From: Dyadobacter flavalbus
Lineage (GTDB): Bacteria; Bacteroidota; Bacteroidia; Cytophagales; Spirosomataceae
Direction of reading: 5' to 3'
NCBI RefSeq assembly: GCF_006149045.1
Contig: NZ_VBSN01000023.1
Location: 36,486 to 100,485 of the forward strand
Length of the DNA stretch: 64,000 bases
The position numbers and the translations under genes were made by a program. Shown one piece after another: positions 8,057 to 16,585 of the stretch. The notes beneath the pieces were generated by a model. That model was not told where the DNA came from, searched no databases, and saw only the letters and a program-made list of their open reading frames with translations. How positions within the stretch are numbered: position 1 is the first letter of the stretch; each line of letters begins with the position of its first letter.

Positions 8057-9301
8057 ATGACTGATATGAACCGATACCCGGAACGCATTTTATCTGATAA
8101 AAACGCATTTTTAAAAAAATACCAGGTCATCAGAAACCTTATTCTGTTTATTGCCATTTCGCTGATCCAGCATCCGCTTGCTTTTGGCCAATTTGGCACT
8201 TTGAGCCAGGAAGCAAAAGTGAGCCTGATTACAGTCGGGCCGGGACGGGAACTGTACTCCGGTTTCGGCCACAGCGTGATCTGGATTTATGATCCGGTCC
8301 TGAAACTTGACAATGCTTACAGTTACGGCTCGTTCAGCTTTGAAACAGGGAATTTCTACGTCAAATTCCTGCGTGGCACTTTGCCTTATACGATTTCGGT
8401 TGCGCCGCTTGCGCCGCAATCCGCATACTGGCGTGCTGAAAACCGCTCCATCAAAGAACAGGTCCTGAACCTTTCGACCAGCCAGAAACAGAAGCTTTAC
8501 AATTTTCTGGAAACCAATCACCTGCCTCAGAACAGGGAATATCAGTATAAATTCTTTTACGACAACTGCGCTACAAGGCTGGCCGTTGCCTTGAAAGCGG
8601 CGTGCGGCGACAGCCTGGAATATGAAGGGTACAAACAGGAAAAACTGAGTTTCCGGCAATGGATCGACCGTTATGCATACCTGCAGAATCCGTGGGCGGA
8701 TTTCGGGATGGACCTTGCCATCGGAACGCCGTCAGATGAAATTGCCGATCCGGAACAGGCTACTTTCTTGCCGGATAACCTCAGCAAGGCCTTTTCAAAG
8801 GCACGCATGATTACACCGTGCGGAATTCTGCCGCTTGTGGCTTCCACAAAAGAACTGAACAGGGCCAATCCGATGAGCCGCAACCACCGTTTTACGCCAA
8901 TGGTTGTATTCTGGAGCCTGGCCATTTTTGTGCTTGCCTTTACGTACTGGCAGATCAGAAGACAGAAAGTCAATTTTACTTTGGACAAAATCCTGTTTTC
9001 CATTGCCGGATTGACAGGCTGGCTGATTTTACTGTTATGGTTCGGGACCAACCACGGCGTTACTGCTTACAATTATGACATTCTGTGGGCATTTCCTTTA
9101 TGGATGCCGCTTATTTTCTTTATTTCAGAAAATAGAAAACCGTCCTGGTTCCAGTATTTATTGATATTCTACGGATTTCTTTTACTTTGCGCTACGGGCA
9201 ATCTGATGAAGCATAACCTTGTACTGATCCCCATTCTGCTGATGCTCATCATCAGGGTTTATTATATGAATAATACACTTTCTAAAATCCCTAATGGATA
9301 A
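8057..9301 (+). CDS. DUF4105 domain-containing membrane protein, 414 aa
   Basis: A Bacteroidota membrane protein of unknown function. After an N-terminal hydrophobic signal or anchor (about residues 23-45) comes an extracytoplasmic DUF4105 domain, marked by VGPGRELYSGFGHSVIWIYDP (about 55-75), a YSYGSFSF motif and YDNCATRLA (about 170). The conserved His in FGHS and Cys in DNCATR resemble papain-like NlpC/P60 or LRAT-type active sites, so a thiol hydrolase role is conceivable. The C-terminal third has about five transmembrane segments. It overlaps the next gene by 8 bases if that gene starts at 9294. Confidence 0.87.
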   Translation: MTDMNRYPERILSDKNAFLKKYQVIRNLILFIAISLIQHPLAFGQFGTLSQEAKVSLITVGPGRELYSGFGHSVIWIYDPVLKLDNAYSYGSFSFETGNFYVKFLRGTLPYTISVAPLAPQSAYWRAENRSIKEQVLNLSTSQKQKLYNFLETNHLPQNREYQYKFFYDNCATRLAVALKAACGDSLEYEGYKQEKLSFRQWIDRYAYLQNPWADFGMDLAIGTPSDEIADPEQATFLPDNLSKAFSKARMITPCGILPLVASTKELNRANPMSRNHRFTPMVVFWSLAIFVLAFTYWQIRRQKVNFTLDKILFSIAGLTGWLILLLWFGTNHGVTAYNYDILWAFPLWMPLIFFISENRKPSWFQYLLIFYGFLLLCATGNLMKHNLVLIPILLMLIIRVYYMNNTLSKIPNG

Positions 9302-10106
9302 CAAGACAATGGATCTGGAAAAGCTGACACAACAAACTATTGAAATCGTAAGACAGGCTTCTTCCTTTATTCAGCGGGAAGCTGCACAGTTTTCACGCGA
9401 TAAAATTGAATATAAAGATCTGAACAATCTGGTTTCTTACGTTGACAAGGAAGCTGAAAAACTGCTTGTTGCAGGGCTCAGCCAGTTGCTGCCGGAAGCA
9501 AGTTACATCACAGAAGAAGGAACCACAGGTCAGGAACCGGACCCGTCGGCACTGAACTGGATCATCGATCCGCTGGACGGCACCACCAATTTCATTCACG
9601 GAATCCCGGTTTACTGCGTCAGCGTAGGGCTTGCCAAAGGAAAAGAGCTGCTTGTGGGCGTGATCCATGAACCCAGTCTGGACGAAATGTTTTACGCATG
9701 GCAGGGCGGCGGTGCATGGTGCAACGGAAAAAAAATCAGCGTAAGCAACGTTCCGCTCCTGCAGGAAAGCCTGATCGCAACCGGCTTTCCTTATGCCCGG
9801 TTCGACAAGCAGAAACGCTATATGTACATTCTGGAACTGCTCATGCAGAAAACGCACGGTATCCGCCGCATGGGTGCAGCAGCCGTAGACCTTGCTTATG
9901 TTGCAGCCGGCCGTTTTGATGGTTTCTACGAATACAACCTGAATTCCTGGGATATGGCCGCGGGCGTTTTACTGATCAAGGAAGCGGGCGGAAAAGTGAC
10001 CGATTTTAAAGGAAGCGACAATTATCTGTTTGGCGGTGACATTGTTGCAGCTTCCCGCGCTCCGCATCAGGAACTTGTGGATGTGATCCGCGAAAATTTT
10101 AACTGA
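9294..10106 (+). CDS. suhB: Inositol monophosphatase family protein, 270 aa
   Basis: A cytoplasmic Mg-dependent sugar-phosphate phosphatase of the SuhB/IMPase fold. The metal site motif WIIDPLDGTTNFIHG is at about residues 84-98 and the second metal motif NSWDMAAGVLLIKEAGG near 220, with the EE acid pair in ITEEGT. The second possible start, ATG 9309 (MDLEKLTQQ), is equally plausible; the first start overlaps the preceding gene by 8 bases. Substrate specificity (inositol-1-phosphate, fructose-1,6-bisphosphate, PAP) cannot be assigned, so the symbol denotes the family. Confidence 0.9.
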   Translation: MDNKTMDLEKLTQQTIEIVRQASSFIQREAAQFSRDKIEYKDLNNLVSYVDKEAEKLLVAGLSQLLPEASYITEEGTTGQEPDPSALNWIIDPLDGTTNFIHGIPVYCVSVGLAKGKELLVGVIHEPSLDEMFYAWQGGGAWCNGKKISVSNVPLLQESLIATGFPYARFDKQKRYMYILELLMQKTHGIRRMGAAAVDLAYVAAGRFDGFYEYNLNSWDMAAGVLLIKEAGGKVTDFKGSDNYLFGGDIVAASRAPHQELVDVIRENFN

Positions 10107-10141
10107 TCGTTCTTTTAAGTTTTCACTTATTTATAATATAA

Positions 10142-10678
10142 ATGGACCTCGAACAGCTTCGTTATCCAATCGGACAATTCAGATTTCAGGACAGTTATAC
10201 GCCGGCCGAAATTAAATCCAATATTCAGATCATCAGTGCTTTGCCTTCCCGTTTTATCAATTTGCTAGGGGGCTGGGATGATGAAAAATACAATACGCCT
10301 TATCGTCCCGGCGGCTGGACGATCCGGCAATTAATCCATCATGTTGCTGACAGCCATATCAATGCCTACACCAGATGCAGACTGGCGCTGACGGAAGACA
10401 ATCCGGTGGTCAAACCGTACGATGAAGCGGCATGGGCCGAATTGCCGGATGGAAAAGCAGCGCAGGTGGAGTTGTCTCTTCAGCTTATGCGCTACGTTCA
10501 TTTAAGATGGGTTTTACTCCTGAATTCCATGCAGGAAGCGGAGCTGGCCAGAACTTATACGCATCCGGCGACAGGGCGTGTTTTCAGGATGGACGAGGTT
10601 ATTGCCAATTATGCATGGCATAGCGAGCATCATTATCAGCATGCTTTTCAGCTGGCAGTCAGGAACAATTGGCATTAA
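10142..10678 (+). CDS. YfiT/BstA-type DinB-superfamily metal-dependent transferase, 178 aa
   Basis: A four-helix-bundle protein of the DinB/YfiT superfamily (annotated as putative metal-dependent hydrolase or bacillithiol transferase). Family features are the opening YPIGQFRF, PYRPGGWTIRQLIHHVADSH with metal-ligand histidines at about 66-72, and a later AWHSEHHYQHAF histidine cluster near 158-167, which together give the usual His3 nickel or zinc site. In Firmicutes relatives the substrate thiol is bacillithiol; whether this organism makes bacillithiol cannot be told from this window. Confidence 0.9.
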   Translation: MDLEQLRYPIGQFRFQDSYTPAEIKSNIQIISALPSRFINLLGGWDDEKYNTPYRPGGWTIRQLIHHVADSHINAYTRCRLALTEDNPVVKPYDEAAWAELPDGKAAQVELSLQLMRYVHLRWVLLLNSMQEAELARTYTHPATGRVFRMDEVIANYAWHSEHHYQHAFQLAVRNNWH

Positions 10679-10696
10679 GCGGTTGTTTGCAGGAAT

Positions 10697-10852
10697 ATGA
10701 TAACGCAACAGATTATTATTCTCATTCTTTTTCTTGCAGCTGCCGGTTACATGGGCTGGCGCCTGTGGAAAGCATTTGACAGCAGAAACAGCGGCGGCTG
10801 TGCCAAAGGATGCGGCTGCGCTGCCGACAAGAATGTTTCTGCAAAAGCATGA
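10697..10852 (+). CDS. FeoB-associated Cys-rich membrane protein, 51 aa
   Basis: A very short gene starting 18 bases after the YfiT stop. It encodes one N-terminal transmembrane helix (IIILILFLAAAGYMGWRLW) followed by a Cys-rich tail, GGCAKGCGCA, with four cysteines... three in a CxxxCxC cluster, then AADKNVSAKA. The architecture matches the FeoB_associated family, single-pass proteins usually placed directly after feoB and assumed to assist ferrous-iron transport. Here no feoA or feoB gene is in the window, so it is either an orphan or a related Cys-rich protein. The strong hairpin at 10905-10950 follows. Confidence 0.78.
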   Translation: MITQQIIILILFLAAAGYMGWRLWKAFDSRNSGGCAKGCGCAADKNVSAKA

Positions 10853-10904
10853 TCGGTTTTTGAAAAAATTCAGGATTTCAGTTTTTTTTAAATATATTAT
10901 AACA

Positions 10905-10950
10905 AAACAGAAAACCGCTTTGCACGCAAGTGTAAAGCGGTTTTCTGTTT
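10905..10950. terminator. Strong bidirectional hairpin terminator
   Basis: A 21-bp stem with one G:U pair and a GCAA tetraloop (arms 10905-10925 and 10930-10950; core aaaaccgcttt / aaagcggtttt). A- and T-rich ends on both sides let it terminate the plus-strand YfiT/Cys-rich transcript and the convergent minus-strand acs transcript. Confidence 0.85.
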
Positions 10951-10985
10951 CAAGGCTGTTTATTCAAAAACCCGGGCCGGATTTC

Positions 10986-12875
10986 CTATAAAGCGCCTTT
11001 TTTGATATCTTCCACAACGGCCGGATCGAGCAAAGTAGAAATATCGCCCAGATTGCCCATATCGCCTTCAGATATTTTCCTTAGAATCCGGCGCATGATC
11101 TTTCCGGAACGTGTTTTCGGCAAACCCGTTACAAACTGGACTTTATCCGGTTTTGCAATAGGTCCGATAATCCGGGAGACCGTTGCGGCAATGTCTTTTC
11201 TGAACATTTCGGCATCTTCCGGTTCGCTTTCCGCAATGACATACGCATAAATGCCCTGTCCTTTAATATCATGCGCATAACCGACAACAGCCGATTCTAC
11301 TACGCCAAGGTGCATGTTGATCGCGTTTTCTACTTCCGCCGTTCCGATCCGGTGACCTGAAACATTCAATACATCGTCTACACGGCCTGTAATGCGGTAG
11401 TAACCGTCTTCATCACGCAGGCAGCCGTCGCCGGTAAAATACATGCCCGGATACGTAGAGAAATAGGTTTGCTTGCAGCGTTCGTGATCGCCGTAAGTAG
11501 TCCGGATAATGCCCGGCCACGGAAATTTCATGCAAAGATTGCCGCTAACGCCATTTCCTTCGATTTCCTTGCCGTTTTCATCCACAATAACGGGCTGAAT
11601 GCCGGGCAAAGGCAACGTGGCAAAAGTGGGTTTTTCAGGGGTAATGCCGGCAAGCGGAGAAATCATGATGCCGCCGGTTTCCGTCTGCCACCACGTATCG
11701 GCAAGCGGACAGTTGTCTGAACCAATGTTGGTTTTAAACCAGTGCCAGGCTTCTTCGTTAATCGGCTCTCCTACCGAACCCAGTTTTTTCAGCGAGGAAA
11801 GATCATGGCCTTTTACATAATCCAGCCCGAAACTCATCAGCGAACGAATGGCCGTAGGCGCAGTATAAAGGATATTCACCTGATGTTTTTCAACGATCTG
11901 CCACAAACGGCTGGCATCCGGGTAAGTCGGGACGCCTTCAAAAATAAGCGAGGTAGCGCCGGTGCAAAGCGGGCCGTACACGATGTAACTGTGGCCTGTA
12001 ATCCAGCCGATATCCGCCGTACAGAAATAAACCTCTTCCGGTTCATACTGAAATACGTTGGCAAAAGTATAAGCCGCATAAACCATGTAACCGCCGCAGG
12101 TATGCACAACGCCTTTCGGCTTTCCGGTCGAGCCCGAAGTATATAAAATAAATAAAGGATCTTCTGCGTCCATCGGCTCGGCCGCACATACCGAATCCAC
12201 ATGCTTCACTTCTTCTTCCCACCAGAGATCGCGGCCTTTCAGCATCGAAACCGGCGTGCGGGTACGGGTCATGACAATGACATGTTTTACCGAGCGGCAT
12301 TGATCCAGCGCGGCATCAACGGTTTCTTTCATCGGAATTACCTTGGAACCACGATATGCGCCGTCCGAAGTAATCACCATTGTGCATTCCGCATCATTGA
12401 TCCGGTCCGCAATGGATTTGGCAGAAAAACCACCGAACACAACCGAGTGAATGGCCCCGATCCTTGCGCAGGCCAGCACGGCAACGGTCAGCTCGGGAAC
12501 CATCGGAAGATATATACAAACCCGGTCGCCTTTTTTAACGCCATGTTTTTTGAGCACATTGGCAAACCGGCAAACGCGGTCGTGCAGCACATTGTAGGAA
12601 ATGGAAACCGCCTTGTCTTCCGGATCATTGGGTTCCCAAATAATGGCAGGCTGATTGCCTATTTGTGCCAAATGCCTGTCGAGTGCATTTTCAGTGATAT
12701 TCAATACGCCGCCTTCAAACCACTTTACATTTGCCTCATTGAAATTCCAGCTTAATACTTTTTTCCAGGGCTTGCGCCACTGGAATTGTTGGGCTACTTC
12801 CGCCCAAAAACCTTCGGGATCTTCTACACTTTGTCTGTAGGCAATCTGATACGCTTCAAAGGTCTTGATTCTCAT
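10986..12875 (-). CDS. acs: Acetyl-CoA synthetase (AMP-forming), 629 aa
   Basis: Activates acetate to acetyl-CoA through acetyl-AMP in the cytoplasm. Full length for the family. Visible motifs in order: the acyl-CoA synthetase N-terminal domain, the P-loop YTSGSTGKPKGVVHT (about residues 245-259), the ADTWWQTETGG acyl pocket, the hinge TGRVDDVLNVSGHRIGTAEVE (about 500-520), and the C-terminal GLPKTRSGKIMRR whose Lys is needed for adenylation and is the usual acetylation-regulated residue. It stands alone between a shared terminator and a 255-base gap. Confidence 0.97.
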   Translation of the reverse strand: MRIKTFEAYQIAYRQSVEDPEGFWAEVAQQFQWRKPWKKVLSWNFNEANVKWFEGGVLNITENALDRHLAQIGNQPAIIWEPNDPEDKAVSISYNVLHDRVCRFANVLKKHGVKKGDRVCIYLPMVPELTVAVLACARIGAIHSVVFGGFSAKSIADRINDAECTMVITSDGAYRGSKVIPMKETVDAALDQCRSVKHVIVMTRTRTPVSMLKGRDLWWEEEVKHVDSVCAAEPMDAEDPLFILYTSGSTGKPKGVVHTCGGYMVYAAYTFANVFQYEPEEVYFCTADIGWITGHSYIVYGPLCTGATSLIFEGVPTYPDASRLWQIVEKHQVNILYTAPTAIRSLMSFGLDYVKGHDLSSLKKLGSVGEPINEEAWHWFKTNIGSDNCPLADTWWQTETGGIMISPLAGITPEKPTFATLPLPGIQPVIVDENGKEIEGNGVSGNLCMKFPWPGIIRTTYGDHERCKQTYFSTYPGMYFTGDGCLRDEDGYYRITGRVDDVLNVSGHRIGTAEVENAINMHLGVVESAVVGYAHDIKGQGIYAYVIAESEPEDAEMFRKDIAATVSRIIGPIAKPDKVQFVTGLPKTRSGKIMRRILRKISEGDMGNLGDISTLLDPAVVEDIKKGAL

Positions 12876-13069
12876 GATAAATAAAGGTTAAACTTAGGGA
12901 TAAAGGATAATGGCTGACAATTTATAATTTTCATCTGGTTAGTCCTACTTAATGCATTACAGAATGTTGCGCTTCGTAAATGCCTTGCATTCCGCGTGCG
13001 CCCGAAGTGTATTTGCACGATCCGGCATCATGCTGTTAATCTTCATGTTGGATTTTTCCTGAACCGTTT

Positions 13070-13102
13070 TTTGTGACCCGCATGCAAAAAGATGTACTTT
13101 CG
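13070..13102 (+). promoter_or_regulatory. Candidate Bacteroidota-type promoter for the THUMP-like methyltransferase gene
   Basis: TTTG, 21 bases, then TACTTTCG (seven of eight to TAnnTTTG) lies about 30 bases before ATG 13131. The acs-methyltransferase gap (12876-13130) is divergent and otherwise unremarkable. Confidence 0.3.
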
Positions 13103-13130
13103 GATTTGCAAAACGCAGCTATGTTTTTTC

Positions 13131-14351
13131 ATGAATGAGCAGGACAACAAAACAGACCGGCAGGAAACCGGATTTTCCGAAACAGAAATCCGTTTCATTC
13201 AGACGCATCTTAAGGAAAATCCGGGTCAGCTGATTTTGCGTGCCGGGCAGTTTAAAGACCTGGATATAAAGAAACTTGCTTCACAGATTTTATCCAGACA
13301 AAAAGCCGTTAAAAAACTGCCCGAATGGTCTGCAAATGAAAAGCTGATTTTTCCGCCGGCGCTTTCTGTCGAGCAATGTTCTTCGGAAGCAACGGCGCGT
13401 TACAAGGCCAGTCTGGTTTCTGGAAACCGGCTTATGGATATCACCGGCGGCATGGGCGTTGACTGTTTTTACATGAGCAGAAAATTTGAGCAGGCAATTT
13501 ATTTCGAGCAGCAGGAAGAAGTTGCAAAAACGGCGAAATACAATTTTAAAGAACTTGGTTCCGGAAATATAACCGTACATAACGCCGATTCACTATTGAC
13601 GCTTGCAAAGGAAACAATGCCTTCGGACTGGATTTTTGCCGATCCTGCAAGGCGGAACACAAACCGAGAAAAAGTAGTACTGCTTTCCGACTGCACGCCG
13701 GACATTACCGCCAATCTTTCCGCCTTATTTGAAAATGCGCCCAATATACTTTTAAAAACTTCGCCTTTGCTGGATATTGATCTGGCATCGAAAGAACTGA
13801 CCAATCTTGCAGAAGTGCACGTCATTGGCTATGAACAGGAATGCAAGGAGCTGCTTTTTGTCCTGAAAAAAGATTATATAACTGAAAATTTTGTCATTAA
13901 AACACGCATTATCAATGCAGCCGGAGAAGTCGTTCATTCGCTTGATTTTGACCGTGAATCGGAACGTAAAGCCCTTGTTTCGTATTCCAATCCGCTCGGT
14001 TATTTGTATGAACCGCATCCGGCCGTTCTGAAAGCAGGCGCATTCAGGACTTTGTGCGAAACATTTGATACGAGCAAACTGGCCGTCAACAGCCAGTTAT
14101 ATACTTCTGAAAACTACATTCCTGATTTTCCCGGAAGGTCATTTAAAATCGTTGCCGTCTGCAGGCCGGATATGCGGGAAATTTCCGGATACATACAAGG
14201 CGACAAAGCCAATCTGACGATCCGGAATTTTCCGGGTAAAACCGAAGATCTCCGAAAAAAATGGAAACTGAAAGAAGGTGGCGATTTTTACCTTTTTGCA
14301 ACAACGCTTGCTGACCATTCCAAAGTAGTCATTGTGACGACAAAGCCGTAA
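13131..14351 (+). CDS. Class I SAM-dependent methyltransferase with THUMP-like domain, 406 aa
   Basis: A conserved Bacteroidota protein with a Rossmann methyltransferase core. Start chosen at ATG 13131 (MNEQDNKTD); the frame is open upstream but that stretch is not protein-like. The N-terminal ~100 residues are helical (FIQTHLKENPGQLILRAGQF). The cofactor loop LMDITGGMGVDCFYMSR is near 100, the acidic EQQEE after the second strand near 125, and DWIFADPARR near 165 takes the place of the DPPR/NPPY catalytic motif, pointing to nucleic-acid substrates. The C-terminal half matches the THUMP-like ferredoxin fold seen with this group. The substrate (probably rRNA or tRNA) is unknown. Confidence 0.82.
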   Translation: MNEQDNKTDRQETGFSETEIRFIQTHLKENPGQLILRAGQFKDLDIKKLASQILSRQKAVKKLPEWSANEKLIFPPALSVEQCSSEATARYKASLVSGNRLMDITGGMGVDCFYMSRKFEQAIYFEQQEEVAKTAKYNFKELGSGNITVHNADSLLTLAKETMPSDWIFADPARRNTNREKVVLLSDCTPDITANLSALFENAPNILLKTSPLLDIDLASKELTNLAEVHVIGYEQECKELLFVLKKDYITENFVIKTRIINAAGEVVHSLDFDRESERKALVSYSNPLGYLYEPHPAVLKAGAFRTLCETFDTSKLAVNSQLYTSENYIPDFPGRSFKIVAVCRPDMREISGYIQGDKANLTIRNFPGKTEDLRKKWKLKEGGDFYLFATTLADHSKVVIVTTKP

Positions 14352-14384
14352 AACGCTGATTTTTCTAAAACCTGAATGACACTC

Positions 14385-14738
14385 TTAAAGAAATGCTTCT
14401 TCAAATTCCTTTTCTGAAAACCCGAGCGCCACGGGCTTGCCGCCTGCATCTTCCACAAGCGGCCTTTTGATGACGGACGTTTTGGAAATCATCAGCTGCA
14501 CAGCCGAGTCTTCGTCTTTTACCGAACTTTTTTCTTCATCCGAAAGCGCTTTCCACGTCGTTCCGGATTTATTGACCAATTTTTCCCACGAATAATCGCC
14601 GAACCAGCTTTTCAGCTTTTCGGGCGTAATTCCTTTCTTTTTGTAATCGTGAAAAGTGTAGGTAATCTGATGCGCATCCAGCCAGGTTCTCGCCTTTTTG
14701 ACCGTGTTGCAGTTGGGAATTCCGTATACGGTGAACAT
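14385..14738 (-). CDS. ArsC/Spx/YffB-family thioredoxin-fold protein, 117 aa
   Basis: A small cytoplasmic protein of the ArsC-like thioredoxin fold. The N-terminal MFTVYGIPNCNTVKKARTWL carries a single active-site Cys at position 10 in a CNT motif, like YffB/Spx-family proteins rather than the CX5R phosphatase-type arsenate reductases. KRPLVED near residue 92 matches the conserved arginine region. Without an ars operon, arsenate reduction is unlikely to be the main role; a glutathione- or thiol-dependent reductase or regulator is as plausible. It lies 18 bases downstream of the dicarboxylate symporter gene and may share its transcript. Confidence 0.85.
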   Translation of the reverse strand: MFTVYGIPNCNTVKKARTWLDAHQITYTFHDYKKKGITPEKLKSWFGDYSWEKLVNKSGTTWKALSDEEKSSVKDEDSAVQLMISKTSVIKRPLVEDAGGKPVALGFSEKEFEEAFL

Positions 14739-14756
14739 AAAATAATTTACCTGAAT

Positions 14757-16163
14757 TTACGCTTCTGTTTCTGTTACAACCGGCTCGTCCAGCAAAAGAT
14801 CGGAACTGTGCATTTTCTGATCGTCCAGTTCACCTTCCCAGCGTGCAATAACCGCCGTAGCAAGGCAGTTTCCGGTAACATTGACGGAAGTACGCGCCAT
14901 ATCCATCAGTTCATCAATACCCATAATGAGCAAAACCGGCCATTCGGGCATACCGAAATTTGCAATCGCGCCTAAAAGAATAACCAGCGTAGCCCGCGGG
15001 ATTCCGGCAACGCCTTTACTCGTAAGCATCAGCAGAAGAACCATTGTAAACTGCTGTCCGAGTGACATTTCCGTTCCGGTTGCCTGCGCTACGAAAACGG
15101 TTGCGAGTGCCAGATAAAGCGTGGATCCGTCCAGATTGAAGCTGTAACCTGTCGGCATTACAAAAGAAACAATCTGACGCGGAACGCCGAATTTCTCCAT
15201 TTTCTCCATGGCCTTTGGCAGAGCCGCCTCGGAACTTGTCGTGGAAAATGCGATGGAAACCGGCTCCACAATGGCTTTGGCAAATTTCAGAACCGGAATT
15301 TTTGCAATTAACGCAACGGGCACAAAAACGATCAGTATAAAAACAATCAGCGCGCAGTAAAGCGTCGCCAGCAGCAGTGCAAGGTTTTTCAGTACATCAA
15401 TGCCCATATGCCCGACTGTTTCCGCAATGGCCGCGCCAACGCCGATCGGCGCAAAAAGCATGATGATTTTGGTCAGCTTAAACATGACTTCCGCCAAAAG
15501 CTCCACGCCGTGTACGAATTTTTCCTTTTTAACCGTCGGCAGCAAGGCAAGACTGATTCCGAAAAGTACGCTGAAAACAACAATCTGCAGAACTTCTCCG
15601 TGGTAAATGGATTTGGCGATGTTTTCCGGAAACGAATGCGTTACAATATCCTGCCAGGTCTGCTCATTAACCTTCGGCAACGTGGCATTCAGCGTTGCAG
15701 GCGGAATAATGCCTTCACCGGGCTTGAACCAGTTGGCAAACAGCAAACCGATCAGCAATGCAAAAGTAGTAACGACTTCAAAGTACAAAAGCGATTTCCA
15801 GCCCATTCTGCCGACCTGCTTCAGATCCGAGTGACCTGCAATCCCGGTTACAAGTGTGGCAAAAAGCAGCGGCGCAATCACCGTTTTGATCATCTGCAGA
15901 AAGATCTGTCTCAGAAAATGCAGTCCGGTTCCCAGAGCCGGAAAATCGTAGCCGATTTCCGTTCCCACGAGCATGGAAATCAGAATGGAAGTCGTCAGGT
16001 TTTTTTTGAGAATAGCGTAATAGATCAGCCCGGCCAAGGCAAGCCAGCGCAGGATGATCAGAACGTTTGCGGATATGGGAACGATGTTGTAAGCACTTAA
16101 TACGGTTGCTATTGCTGCAATGGTAATCAGTGCAATATTAATAAGGGTAATCTTGCGCTTCAT
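14757..16163 (-). CDS. Dicarboxylate/amino acid:cation symporter (DAACS family), 468 aa
   Basis: An inner-membrane sodium- or proton-coupled carrier of the GltP/DctA family for C4-dicarboxylates or glutamate/aspartate. There are about eight transmembrane helices plus two re-entrant loops. Family signatures are the Ser-rich hairpin AFSTTSSEAALPKAMEKM (about residues 300-318) and GYSFNLDGSTLYLALA (about 330-345), the counterpart of the NMDGT cation-binding motif. Two extra N-terminal hydrophobic segments (about 1-55) precede the core. Substrate cannot be decided from the residues I can place. A 422-base AT-rich region lies upstream. Confidence 0.92.
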   Translation of the reverse strand: MKRKITLINIALITIAAIATVLSAYNIVPISANVLIILRWLALAGLIYYAILKKNLTTSILISMLVGTEIGYDFPALGTGLHFLRQIFLQMIKTVIAPLLFATLVTGIAGHSDLKQVGRMGWKSLLYFEVVTTFALLIGLLFANWFKPGEGIIPPATLNATLPKVNEQTWQDIVTHSFPENIAKSIYHGEVLQIVVFSVLFGISLALLPTVKKEKFVHGVELLAEVMFKLTKIIMLFAPIGVGAAIAETVGHMGIDVLKNLALLLATLYCALIVFILIVFVPVALIAKIPVLKFAKAIVEPVSIAFSTTSSEAALPKAMEKMEKFGVPRQIVSFVMPTGYSFNLDGSTLYLALATVFVAQATGTEMSLGQQFTMVLLLMLTSKGVAGIPRATLVILLGAIANFGMPEWPVLLIMGIDELMDMARTSVNVTGNCLATAVIARWEGELDDQKMHSSDLLLDEPVVTETEA

Positions 16164-16585
16164 ATGGGAAATTAAAATAGGGAAATCGTTTGTGATGGTA
16201 AACTTATAAAAAATCAGTTTAAGACCAACTATGAAGTTTAATGCTATTTAACTGATTATCGAAATAAATTGTAGGTTTTGAACAATCGGATTTTATGATT
16301 GTATTAAACAAATGCTTATTTATAAAATAAATTTTGGTTTGAAACAAATTCAGTTTTTAGTTTGACGGATAAAAATACTGAAATTTTAAGTCCGCAAAAC
16401 AATCCTTTTTTCAGAACCTGTCCATACGATTACGCATTCTTTCCAGCTTTCAGAACCGGAATTTGTACGCGGATTTGCTACTTTGCTGCATGTTTGTCAG
16501 AAAACATGACGCGAATCTTTGGTTTGAGTCTGTAAATTTGATATGTTCGAAAAGTACATTTGCCAATTCAAATCACGGAACAAAA
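16164..16585. other. 422-base divergent intergenic region
   Basis: AT-rich spacer between the minus-strand symporter and the plus-strand universal stress gene. It contains many A/T runs and TTTG words, and one exact TAnnTTTG box (16533-16540, annotated separately). I saw no RNA gene, no protein-like reading frame and no long inverted repeat. Confidence 0.6.
16533..16540 (+). promoter_or_regulatory. Candidate -7 promoter box for the universal stress protein gene
   Basis: TAAATTTG is an exact match to the Bacteroidota -7 consensus TAnnTTTG and lies 45 bases before ATG 16586. I could not find a TTTG -33 box at the usual 18 to 21-base spacing, so support is partial. Confidence 0.33.

Noticed and set aside
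13115..13130. TTTG-N11-TAnnTTTG pattern before three genes (also near 16518 and 62757)
   Set aside because: The 11-base spacing does not fit the known promoter geometry, TTTG is a common word in this DNA, and the 13119 copy is too close to the start codon.
15408..16100. 230-residue open frame antisense to the dicarboxylate symporter
   Set aside because: The minus-strand frame has transporter signatures; the plus-strand frame has Asn/Gln/Arg-rich composition and no family.
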